This document shows, piece by piece, positions 11,244 through 20,758 of a stretch of DNA of 64,000 nucleotides; within the stretch, counting starts at the first letter, position 1, and each line of letters opens with the position of its first letter. Source of the DNA: Dermatemys mawii. Lineage: Eukaryota; Chordata; Testudines; Dermatemydidae. Below the pieces are notes generated by a model that searched no databases, was not told the DNA's origin, and saw only the letters and a list, made by a program, of their open reading frames with translations. A program made the position numbers and the translations under genes. The stretch is from positions 1,280,227-1,344,226 of the forward strand of contig ML677387.1 in the NCBI GenBank assembly GCA_007922305.1, written 5' to 3'.

Positions 11244-11643
11244 NNNNNNNNNNNNNNNNNNNNNNNNNNNNNNNNNNNNNNNNNNNNNNNNNNNNNNNNN
11301 NNNNNNNNNNNNNNNNNNNNNNNNNNNNNNNNNNNNNNNNNNNNNNNNNNNNNNNNNNNNNNNNNNNNNNNNNNNNNNNNNNNNNNNNNNNNNNNNNNNN
11401 NNNNNNNNNNNNNNNNNNNNNNNNNNNNNNNNNNNNNNNNNNNNNNNNNNNNNNNNNNNNNNNNNNNNNNNNNNNNNNNNNNNNNNNNNNNNNNNNNNNN
11501 NNNNNNNNNNNNNNNNNNNNNNNNNNNNNNNNNNNNNNNNNNNNNNNNNNNNNNNNNNNNNNNNNNNNNNNNNNNNNNNNNNNNNNNNNNNNNNNNNNNN
11601 NNNNNNNNNNNNNNNNNNNNNNNNNNNNNNNNNNNNNNNNNNN
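11244..11643. other. Assembly gap of 400 N
   Basis: The run of N is exactly 400 bases, flanked by G-rich repeat on the left and a G run on the right. The true length is unknown. It may hide promoter or 5' untranslated sequence of the leftward gene. Confidence 0.99.
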
Positions 11644-13134
11644 GGGGGGGGCATGGGGAGGAGTCCAGGCCAAAGCTGTTGTTTTACATTTACATTCCTT
11701 GCCCAAGTAAAGAGAATAAGAACTAAAGGCCAGCACACCGGTGCCGCCCTTTTCCTTGCTCACTATGGCTGGATTATCACAATCTCAGACTCAACTAGCT
11801 GGGTCCGGCGGGGGCGGGGTGTTGTTATTTTTCAGTCAGTTCTGAGGGGCAGATTTTCAAAGTCCTGAGGCCTGTTCTTCCTTTTCTAGGTGCAGTTGCA
11901 CCTACACCTGAAGGGTGGGTGCAAATCTGGTGCTTGCACCTCTCGCTCCCTGCCTGTGGGTGCAACTCAGGCCACTGGAGCTGCCAGTGCTCCGATTTCA
12001 ATTTATTCTGTGGGTACAAATTGCAAAGGAAGAAGAGCAGGCCTCAGCCCTGTTGACTATTGACTCACTCCTCTCTAAAAGTGGGGGTATAGTATTAAAG
12101 GGCCACCCTCACCCTACCAACAGCACCACTAGAGCCGTTGTGTAGAAAAACCCTATTTCCAAGGGGTTCATAATATGTGTATCCAAGCAGGAGAGAGACA
12201 AACATTTCATAAAGGTGGCAGTTGCACCCTAAGAACTAGCAAACAGCCCAGGAGAAGGTACCAGACACTAGTTTAAAATGCTCCAACTGGTACAAAACCA
12301 GCTTAGTTTTCAAAAAACCTTCATACAATCGGGACAGCATCTCTGCCACAGATATGGGAGACTTTCATCCATATCAACCCGGCCTATAAAGAACTCTTGT
12401 ACCGGCAAACTACTGACACAAATTGCAGTGAGCGCTTGGGACCTACCTAGCTATGGACTTCCAATGCCAGAAATTCTCCCAGAGAAGCCAGGGGTGCTTG
12501 CAAGCATAAAAGACGTGGCCTTGGGCCCATGGCCCTGGTCTTAGAACAGGAAAGGATGGCAGCTATTGTAACATGAGGTGTACACCTACAGATATAGTTT
12601 AAAATAATGTTGGTAAATGCATCATTCTAAGAAACGAGCATGCTACAGGAAGGGGATGCGAACGAGATCCCGGTTTCTGGCTGATTTGCGAATGAGCCTT
12701 CAGATCACCCTGTCTGTGCACAGAGTGCATGACTTGTTGCAGCTGGTATGTAGTGGTTACTGTGCAGTCGTCAACCATCCTTCAGCACTAGTGATTTTCA
12801 TTTTTATTAAGAACGACACGCTGTAATCTGGATGTGCCTCTGTGGTTAAAATAACAGCCACGTATGGGTGTAATAATACAGAGTTGTATCCTATTTTATT
12901 GAACTAAACATTATCATGCAAAGCAGTACCTAGAGATGGAGTATTTTACCTGTTGCACAGAAATCACATCATTTGCACCTTTCAGGAGCTTTTTATCTGA
13001 GGATATCATGGACCTTCACGGTCACTACGGCAGATCCTCGGTTGATATAAATCACCACAGCACCACGGAACTCCATCGAGTTACAGAGTCACCTCAGTGG
13101 AGGATCTAGCCCATCGTGTCTAGTCCATCTATCT
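11644..13134. other. Unique non-coding sequence
   Basis: GTGCA and TGCAC occur repeatedly at 11890-11990. No gene or repeat family was recognised. Confidence 0.35.
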
Positions 13135-13638
13135 CAGGGGTGGGCAAACTATGACCTGCGGTCCACATCTGGCCCATCATGCCTGGCCCCTGAGTTACCC
13201 CCACCACACACACACCCCATCTCCCGGAGCCTCAACGCACCACACCAGCAGTGCTATGGTTTGTTACTCCTGGGCAGCGCTGTGGCTGGCACTGGTGGGG
13301 CCTGAGCTCCTACTGCTCTGAGTGGCATGGTAAAGGGAACGGGATGGTGGCTGGGGCTCGGGCTGGGGGGTTGGATAAGGGGCAGGGGGGGTCCTGTGGG
13401 GGGGTCGCAGAAGGGGTGGTCAGATGACAAGGAGCAGGGAGGGGAGCAGTTAGGGGCGGGGAGTCTTGGGAAGGGGAGGTTAGGGGACAAGGAGCAGGGG
13501 GATTGGATGGATTTGGGGTTCTTAGGGGGGGTGTCAGATAGGGGGTGGGGCCAGGTTGTTTGGGGAGGCACAACCTTCACTACATACAATTTTGCAATGC
13601 TGATGTGGCCCTTGGGCCAAAAAGTTTGCCCAGCCCTG
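13135..13638 (+). mobile_element. 504-bp hAT-like DNA element
   Basis: The ends are CAGGGGTGGGCAAACT and AGTTTGCCCAGCCCTG, near-perfect inverted repeats. Flanking 8-mers ATCTATCT (13127-13134) and ATCTACCC (13639-13646) agree at six of eight positions. The interior is strongly G-rich on the plus strand. I recognise the family, which has a GGCC-rich 5' part and a GATGTGGCCCTTGGGCCAAA 3' part. Apparent frames of 90-130 codons are products of the G-rich repeat and not genes. A truncated relative lies at 61717-61810. Confidence 0.88.
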
Positions 13639-13719
13639 ATCTACCCGTCAGATGCCTATTACTGTGTTATTTGGTCACATTCATTAATCAACCCTCTCAG
13701 ATCCTCCGTAAGCAGCTGT

Positions 13720-13850
13720 TAGCCCCATTCCACAGAAGCAGCTGAGGCACACACTTGCCCAACATCACACTGCAAGCCAGTAGCAGAACCCCAGACAATA
13801 TCCAGGAGTCACAATTCCCAGAGGTTCGGACTCCAAGCTCCCAACTAGAC
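13720..13850 (-). repeat. MIR-type SINE remnant
   Basis: The plus strand reads TAGCCCCATTCCACAGAAG, then GCTGAGGCACA, then TTGCCCAACATCACACTGCA. This is the order seen in the reverse complement of MIR-type tRNA-derived SINEs. It is heavily diverged. Confidence 0.65.
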
Positions 13851-14119
13851 ACACTTCCCTGCTCTCACCACGAGATCCACGTGCCGCCATTGAACTGCAG
13901 TGGTGCAGCAGCTCCAACACTGTCTGTATTTAACTACACTACTCTGGACCGTAACATCATTAATTACACCACAGTGAACGTCTGCTATCAAAGTACCAGC
14001 ATCCAGAGACATGAATGAATCCCATCATGTTTATTTTGGAATTGGCTATTTTCCAGGTGTGTTTTTGTGTGTGAATTTGAGGGCTGTACCTTTCTTATCT
14101 TATATGTAGTGCACTAAAG

Positions 14120-14360
14120 CAGTGTTCGTCCAAGTGGGGTGCGTGCACCCCCGGGGGTGCGCGAGACCCCGGCGCCGCCACCGATCCAGCGTGGGAGACC
14201 GCTGAATTCGGCAGCGGTCTATTTTGGTACTGCCGAAATGCCGCCATAGAAAGTGAAAGCTTTCTATTTGGCGGCATTTCAGCAGACATACCCCTGGGGG
14301 CCACGAGTGGACGCCGCTCAGCGGAAGTGGGCCGCGGCTGAAAAAGGTTGGGGACCGCTG
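14120..14360 (+). mobile_element. 241-bp hAT-like MITE with internal hairpin, copy 1
   Basis: The element starts CAGTGTTCGTCCAAGTGG and ends AAAAAGGTTGGGGACCGCTG. Perfect 8-bp duplications, CACTAAAG, lie at 14112-14119 and 14361-14368. The interior has a strong hairpin (arms about 14231-14253 and 14260-14283) around TGCCGCC and GGCGGCA. Its sister copy at 55983-56220 lies in the opposite orientation. It has no coding capacity. Confidence 0.9.
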
Positions 14361-14396
14361 CACTAAAGTGTACACTGGCAGAATGGCAAAGGGCAT

Positions 14397-14970
14397 TGTG
14401 AGGGAATAGAAATGCTCTTAATGGCTCCTCTGACTCTTATGGGAAGGTGTCCACGCCTGAAGCTGTAACTTGACTCCAGGTGGGGGGAAGAGGTCACCTG
14501 ACCTCCTGCCCGGGAAGCAGACAAAGGAAGCAGGGGAGGAGCTGTGGAGTGAGTTTCAGTCTGGATCTGGCTGGGAGCAGGGAGTGAGCTAAAGGCTGGG
14601 GGTGCCTGGCTCTCTGGCCCCCAAAATGGATCCAGTGGAGGGATCGTGTTCGCTCTTCCTACAAGCTCTGTCTTAGATCACCTGTCATCTAATAAACCTG
14701 TTTTACTGGCTGGCTGAGAGTCACGTCTGACTGTGGAGTTGGGGTGCAGGCCCATGGCTCCCCCAGGACTCCGCCTGGGCGGGTTCGCTGGGGAAAGCGC
14801 ACGGAGGGGCAGAAGGTGCTGAATGCTTGGAGGTCAGACCCAGGAAGGTGGAAGCTGTGAAGCTCCTAGCCTTGGAGACAGGCTGTTTATGGAGAAGAAG
14901 CTTCCCCCCAGAGTCCTGACTGGCTTCTGAAGGAGCAGGTCCAGACCATCGGCCGGGGGACTCCGTGACA
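14397..14970 (+). mobile_element. Solo LTR, 574 bp, 5-bp target duplication
   Basis: The sequence begins TGTGAGGGAATAG and ends GGGACTCCGTGACA, giving the TG...CA termini of a long terminal repeat. The 5-bp sequence GGCAT is present on both sides (14392-14396 and 14971-14975). A polyadenylation signal AATAAA at 14691-14696 sets the plus orientation and puts the R/U5 boundary after it. No internal retroviral or gypsy sequence adjoins, so this is a solo LTR left by recombination. A 5-bp duplication fits several LTR groups, so I leave the class open. Confidence 0.88.
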
Positions 14971-15254
14971 GGCATCAAAATCCCATCTACTGAGCAGGAC
15001 ATGGCCTGAGACCAGGGTTCTTGATGTTGCATTTTAGGAAGAGACGTAAACATAATGGGTCGATTTTTGTATGTAACACTTGCCAAGTCTGATTCACAGC
15101 TGCTGACAAATAATCTTGAGTTTGTGTCAAGAGGCTCTCAGTGGCTCTTATCTGGGGCAATCAGGAACCTGATCAAGGAGTCCCTGATGAAGCGGATATT
15201 TCCATCAGCACAGTGTTTCCCTGAAAATATTCTCTGCTTCTGGAGAAAACTGTT

Positions 15255-16058
15255 CCACAGGAGTGCTGCAAAGGGTCTGGGGGTTACTGTGGATAAATTG
15301 AATATGAACCAACAATGTGATGCATTTGTGAAGAAGACTAATATCATCCTGGGCTGTATTAATAGGAGTGTCTTACGGTAGACATGGGAGGTAACTGTCC
15401 TGCTCTGCTCTACTCTACTCGTGAGGCCTCAGCTGGAGTAATTTGCCCAGATTTGGGTGCCCCTACTTTACGAAAGATGTGGATAAATTGGAGGGAGTTC
15501 AGAGAAGAGCAACAACAATGATAAAAGGTTTAGAAAACCTGACCTCTGGGGAAAGCTTAAAAAACTGGGCACGTTTAACCTTGAGAAAAGAAGACTAGTG
15601 GGAGGGGGAACCAGAAGGCTGGTATACAGAAGATGGTGATCGATTGTTCTTAGGGTGACCAGACAGCAAATGTGAAAAATTAGGACGGCGGTGGAGGATA
15701 ATAGGAGCCCATATAAGGAAAAGACTGAAAAATCAGAACTATCTCTATAAAATCAGGACATCTGGTCAACACCCTAATTGTTCTCCATATCCACTGAAGG
15801 TCAGACAGGAAGTAATGGGCTTAATCTGCGACCAGGAAGATTGAGATTTGATACGAGGAAAAGCTTTCTAACTCTAACTCTGGAGCAGGCTTTCAAGGGA
15901 AGCTGAGGAATCCCTACCATGGGGAGGAGGGGTTAAGAACAAGTTGGACAAACACCTGTCAGGGGTGGTCTAAGATTACTTGGTCCTGCCTCAGCACATG
16001 GGACTGATCTTGATGACCTTGTGAGGGCCCTTCCAGGCCAACATTGCTATGACATAGG
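15255..16058 (+). mobile_element. CR1 LINE 3' region, interrupted by a nested MITE
   Basis: The plus strand follows the CR1 ORF2 C-terminus (GVTVDKLNMNQQCDAFVKKTNIILGCINRS, visible at 15283-15372 in one frame). It continues through the 3' untranslated part with AAACACCTGTCAGGGGTGGTC and ends near TTGCTATGACATAG. A 126-bp MITE at 15651-15776 splits it. Several stops and indels are present. The LINE is older than the MITE inside it. Confidence 0.9.
15651..15776. mobile_element. 126-bp hAT-like MITE, copy B, nested in CR1
   Basis: The ends are TAGGGTGACCAGA and TCTGGTCAACACCCTA. Perfect 8-bp duplications, ATTGTTCT, lie at 15643-15650 and 15777-15784, and removing the element and one copy rejoins the CR1 sequence. 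It is the same family as 5992-6113 but in the opposite orientation. Confidence 0.93.
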
Positions 16059-16084
16059 TAAATTTTACATAGCATTTGAAACAG

Positions 16085-16310
16085 AGAGATGACATCACTG
16101 GTTGAAGTTTTTCATTTGAACATTCTTTTCTTTCTTTTTCTGACAAAAAGTGGGTTTTTTGACAATAGAAAAACCTCTGTGGTCAATTCTCAGCACTTTT
16201 ATCAAAAAACTGAAAACTCAAAAACTGAAAACTTTTCAGTTTTTCGATTTTACTTTTTTGTTTGACAAAAACCCAAACATTTTCAAAGAAAAATGTCAAC
16301 ACAAAAGAAA
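16085..16310. repeat. AT-rich interspersed repeat (TTTTC/GAAAA family)
   Basis: The stretch is dominated by GAAAA, TTTTC and CAAAA words, including AAACTGAAAA repeated three times. Similar stretches lie at 36690-36925 and 62855-63160. I recognise the style from amniote repeats but cannot place its class. Confidence 0.45.
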
Positions 16311-16340
16311 ACTCTTTTCTCTTTCCTTTTACATTTCCCT

Positions 16341-19171
16341 CCTCTCCCCCACCCCCCAACAATAAAAAATCATTTCACCACAGGTCTATTGCTGGGGTAG
16401 TTCCCCAGGGTAGCTTGACAGAGTAAAATACTTGTTACTCATTTGGCTGAACCCTGCATACACACAACACTGAAAGATGCCAGATGATGTCCACATAAAC
16501 AAAGACCCAGAATTCCTCCCCTCTGCATGCAACGGGATCACAGACTACAGCATTGAGGGTGGTTCTAATCACAGGAGCACGAAAACCATCCCGAATTCCC
16601 CAGAGTCTAAAGAAAGCATTTAGACCAGGGAAAATTACCTTCTGTGGTTCAGTACTTTTCAGGGAAAAGTCTGACGGTCTGGAGGCTCCTGCTGCCCTGA
16701 GTATCACCCAGAAGAAAGCCAAGTCAGGTGACAGTCATGTGGGCACTGCAGTAGGTCTCCTACCAGAGTGCACACAGTCTGTGAATAATCCCTAGAGCCT
16801 GCCGATGTGTGCAATGTCCCGTGTCAATGGCTGAGCAGTGCAAGCGGTTCCCAAGACCTCCTAGATGTGCAGGGGCATTGTCTGGGCTCCTTATCAGGGG
16901 TAACTCCCAAAGAGTGGCCTCCAGCCACCGGAGGCCCTTATTGTTCTTCTCACTCAAGGACTTGATGGGTGGGGTGGGGTAATAACCCAAACAGCCATTT
17001 GTCCTTGAACAATTCAGAGCAGGGCTCAAAGAATAGCGTGGAAAGAGCTCCCTTTAGACCCAGTCTACAGGACAGGGTTTATGGACTAATTGCACTGGTG
17101 CAGCTGTGGATGCTGAATAGTCTGGTTCTTAGCCTTGCCCAGAGTAAGCGCAGGCATGTTAGTGGAGTGAAAGCCAGTGGGGACACAGGGTGCTTTGCAG
17201 ACAGGCTATAGGGAGCCCCTGAAGTGTTCTAACATAGGTGGGGCTGAAGAGATGACACCTGCCTTCTGGTTACCCTGCGGCAGAGAAACCCTCGCAGGAA
17301 AGCAGAGTGGCAAGAGGCATTCCTGCTAGTGCTCTAGAGCGGTGGGTTTTCCCCACCACAGAAGGGGAAGCACAGAGCCCTGGTCTCAGGTCTTGGCAGG
17401 CAGGTGATTTTTGATGCCATTGTTTTCACCTGCCACTTTTAAGTCTAATGCTTCTTGTACATTCAGCTGCTGAGCTGGGATCTTCAAGAGACGTTTTGTA
17501 AAATCAATCTGGTCAGTTCCTGTAGTGGGTAGGATAGGCCCTTTAATAGCTTGTAAGGCCTTTGGGGCTGGTACCTGTATTCCTTGTGTTCGAGCCAGTC
17601 TGCAGGCAGCTAAACTGCATGTCTGTAGTTACTTAGTAAACACAGTTATTCAGGACCCAGCTGTGGTCCTGCAGTTGCTGCACATACATTCTGTTGTGCA
17701 AAGAAACAACGGCTCCCCTGGGCTGAGATCAGAGAAGATGCTCTCCTGACATGGACAGTCCCTGGATTTGCAGAGTGTTTCCAGGTGGGTCTTTAGCCCA
17801 GGAGGTTTGTGCTGCTCACTGTGGGCACCTTACCGCAGGGCCAGATTTCCAAGTGCTCCTCACCCACTACCAGAGCCAGATTTTCCAAAGGGCTCAGCAG
17901 CCAACATACACAGCTCTGTGGAAAGTCTGGCCTGAGGTGGGTGCTGAACCTTTCTGAAAAGTCCTGCCATGTGCCCAGGAGAATCCCATTCCTCAAACAA
18001 CAGGTAACATGTTTTTAAGCCCGGAGACTTTGGATAGACTTCCTAGAACACACTGAGCCCAGAGCCAGCCTTTGCCAGTGGCTAGTGTTGCTGGACTCAG
18101 GAATCATGAGCACCAGGATGGGCATTCTCTGCCCCCTGCATCATTTCTGTCTTGTTCACTTGACAGCTGTGCCATAAGTTTTGTCTCTGCCTCACCCACG
18201 GGTCTGACTAATAGGGAAACAGCTGGCCCTGGCCCTTTCTCACAGTCAGAACAGATCCTTGCACTGGCATGGTGGGAAGGAAAGTTACAAGGGCAGTGCC
18301 CTGAGACCGGCAGGGCTCCTGTGGGCCAAGAAAGCTCTTCAATTTTGATGCGTCTGGTTTTAAAATAACTCCCAGCTGCTATTTTCATTTCAGATGCTGC
18401 TGTTCCCTGCCTCGGTAAAACCCAACATGCCTGCAGATGCAAAACGCTACCAGAATTGGATGCATTTCAACTCAACCCTGCCCCCTTGCCTCGCCGAGCA
18501 GACTGAAGACGGCTTTTCAGCTCCTGCCCTCACGGCAGGGCTGGCGTGTTCTATCCGGGCTCCAGGGATTTATCTTACAGATGTGCCTTCACCAGGCATC
18601 ATGAGACAGGGAGAGCTGCCAACCTGTCAGAATTCAGTATTTCCTAAGACATCTGTCCTGTCCTAACAGCCATCCGACCTTAAAGGGTGAATCCTCCCAG
18701 AACACAGACGGGCCATCAGCTGGTTCGCTCCTTCACTAGATGGGATGTGACGCAGTCAGCGCTCATGCAGCACATGTGAATTGGCAGATGAACCTCAGTG
18801 GCATGGGAAGGGGCCGGATGCTGAAGGAGCAAAGGGGACACACAGCCTGGTGCCTCTGTCTATGCTTGCATATGGGCAGCACTCTTTTGGGGGCCTAATT
18901 ATGGGGCTGGGGACTATTTCAGTCACATCTGCAGGCACAATGCTCCACTGGCAAAGGAGCCCCTCCACACTACTGATACACAAGTGCCCCCATCCCTGTG
19001 CTACAGTCAGATATCAGCACACGTGTGCATACACACACACACACACACACACACACTTACTTGCTTGGCTGACAATTATTTAGCCGTTCCTGAGAGAAAA
19101 GCGAGCTCTCACCACTGAGAATCTAATCACAGCACTCTCTCATGTCACCTCACCCTCGCTAGATCTCAAAG
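16341..19171. other. Unique non-coding sequence with one AC microsatellite
   Basis: No gene or interspersed repeat recognised. Frames near 17.8-18.4 kb overlap on both strands and have no domain motif. Confidence 0.35.
19030..19056. repeat. (AC)n microsatellite
   Basis: An uninterrupted AC dinucleotide run of about 13 units. Confidence 0.98.
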
Positions 19172-19365
19172 CACTTGACAAACGCTTATTAAGCGTCCCA
19201 ACCCCCAGGGAAGCAGACCAGGATTATTGTCCCATTTACAGATGGGGAAGGTGCAGATACAGCATGGGGAGGTGACTTGTCTCCTCGATAACACTCCCCC
19301 CAGAGTCTGGAAATGAGCACTGGTCTGTGAGTCAGGACACCTGGGTTCATTTCCCAACTGTGGAA
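19172..19365 (-). repeat. MIR-type SINE remnant
   Basis: The plus strand reads ATTATTGTCCCATTTACAGATGG, then GGTGACTTGTCTCC, then TCAGGACACCTGGGTTC. This is the reverse complement order of a MIR or CORE-SINE. Confidence 0.75.
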
Positions 19366-20093
19366 CGTATCACAGGACCTGTAAAGTCCATGCACAGCAA
19401 ACAAGCCCTTAGCTATTCAGGCCCATCTGAAAGCATTTAAGACTTGCTCCTGATGCGGTGCGGTGCAGTGCATGCCAGTAAACCAGCTTCCCAGAGGGAA
19501 GGGACTGGCTGTCCTCAGGACCATCAAGAGACAGAAACACAGCAGGCACGTCCTGCAGAGAAAGTTAGACAACATCCGACCTTGCTTACAAAGCACCAGA
19601 CACGGTGCCTGAGCCCAGGGAGCACTGGGAAACGACTTACCCAAAGGGTTGTGGAGAAATGCACTGCGGAGTCCCTGCTCCTTCCCGTAAAGTTCACAAG
19701 AGCTTCCTGCCGTCAGCCGCAGCCCCACAGCCCTCGGGCACCCTCCGGACCGACGTGCGTGAGCCGGCCTGTGTAGGCTGCTGCCAGCAAAGAAACAGCT
19801 GGTAATAATTAGTCAGAAACTAATTCCAAGTAAAGTTGGATGTGCCTGGAAAAAGAGCACACCAAGCCCTTGCCTGCTGCCTGGGTTTATGTTTTGTTTC
19901 TGGGGAACATGACTGAGGCTGTGTTTGGCTGTCACATGGAGTCTGGTTTAAATGCCTCCTTGGAGCCTCCTGATTCCACAGGCTCCAAACCTGCTCCAAG
20001 CACAGCACTCGTGGGGGCTCATGGGCACACTGGAGAGAGCTTTACTGCCACTAGGGGACTGTGCCTCCCAGCTGTCTCATACCCTACCTTGCC

Positions 20094-20758
20094 TACATAA
20101 GAACAGAACGGCCCTACTGGCTCAGGCCAAAGGTCCATCTAGCCCAGTGTCCTGTCTTCTGACAGCAGCCAGTGACAGGTGCCCCAGAGGGAATGAACAG
20201 AGGGAATCAACAAGTGATTCATCCCCTGCCATCCATTCCCTGCTTCTGGCAAACAGAGGCCAGGGACACCATCCCTGCCCATCCTGGCTAATAGCCATTG
20301 ATGGACCTATCCTCAATGAATTTATCTAGTTCCTTTTTGAAGCCTGTTATGGTCTTGGCCCTCACAACATCCTCTGGCAAGGAGTTCCACAGGTTGGCTG
20401 CGGTCTGTGAAGAAATACTTCTGTTTGTTTTAAGCTTGCTTTCTATTAATTTCATTTGGTGACCCCTAGTTCTTGTGTTACGAGAAGGATAAATAACACT
20501 TCCTTATTTACCTTCTCCACACCAGTCATGATTTTATCGACCTCTATTTTATCCCCCCTTAGTCATCCCTTTTCCAAGCTGAGAAGTCCCAGTCTTATTA
20601 ATCTCTCCTCATATGGCAGTCGTTCCATATGCTAATAATATTTGTTGCCCTTTTCTGAACCTTCCCCAAGTCCAAAATATCTTTTTTGAGATGAGGCGAC
20701 CACATCTGCACGTGGTATTCAAGATGTGGGCGTACCATGGATTTTGATAGAGGCAACA
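20094..20758 (-). mobile_element. CR1 LINE, 3' region
   Basis: The plus strand opens with the tail unit ATAAGAAC and then GGTCCATCTAGCCCAGTGTC, the reverse complement of a well-known sauropsid CR1 3' end. It continues through the untranslated region (TAATAGCCATTGATGGACC, GGAGTTCCACAGGTTGGC) into degenerate reverse transcriptase C-terminus near 20640-20750. It is 5'-truncated and non-functional. The copy at 38168-38850 is the same subfamily and 46373-46549 is a short piece of it. Confidence 0.93.

Noticed and set aside
10580..11868. Very long frames (about 330-376 codons) on both strands across the gap
   Set aside because: Most of their length is the 400-N gap read as unknown residues, and the rest is CpG-island sequence open in several phases. 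They are not genes.
13254..13722. Proline- or glycine-rich frames of 87-131 codons
   Set aside because: They are translations of the G-rich interior of the hAT-like element at 13135-13638.
14397..14970. A 3' untranslated end of a host gene, because of AATAAA
   Set aside because: The exact 5-bp duplications and TG...CA ends show that it is an LTR.
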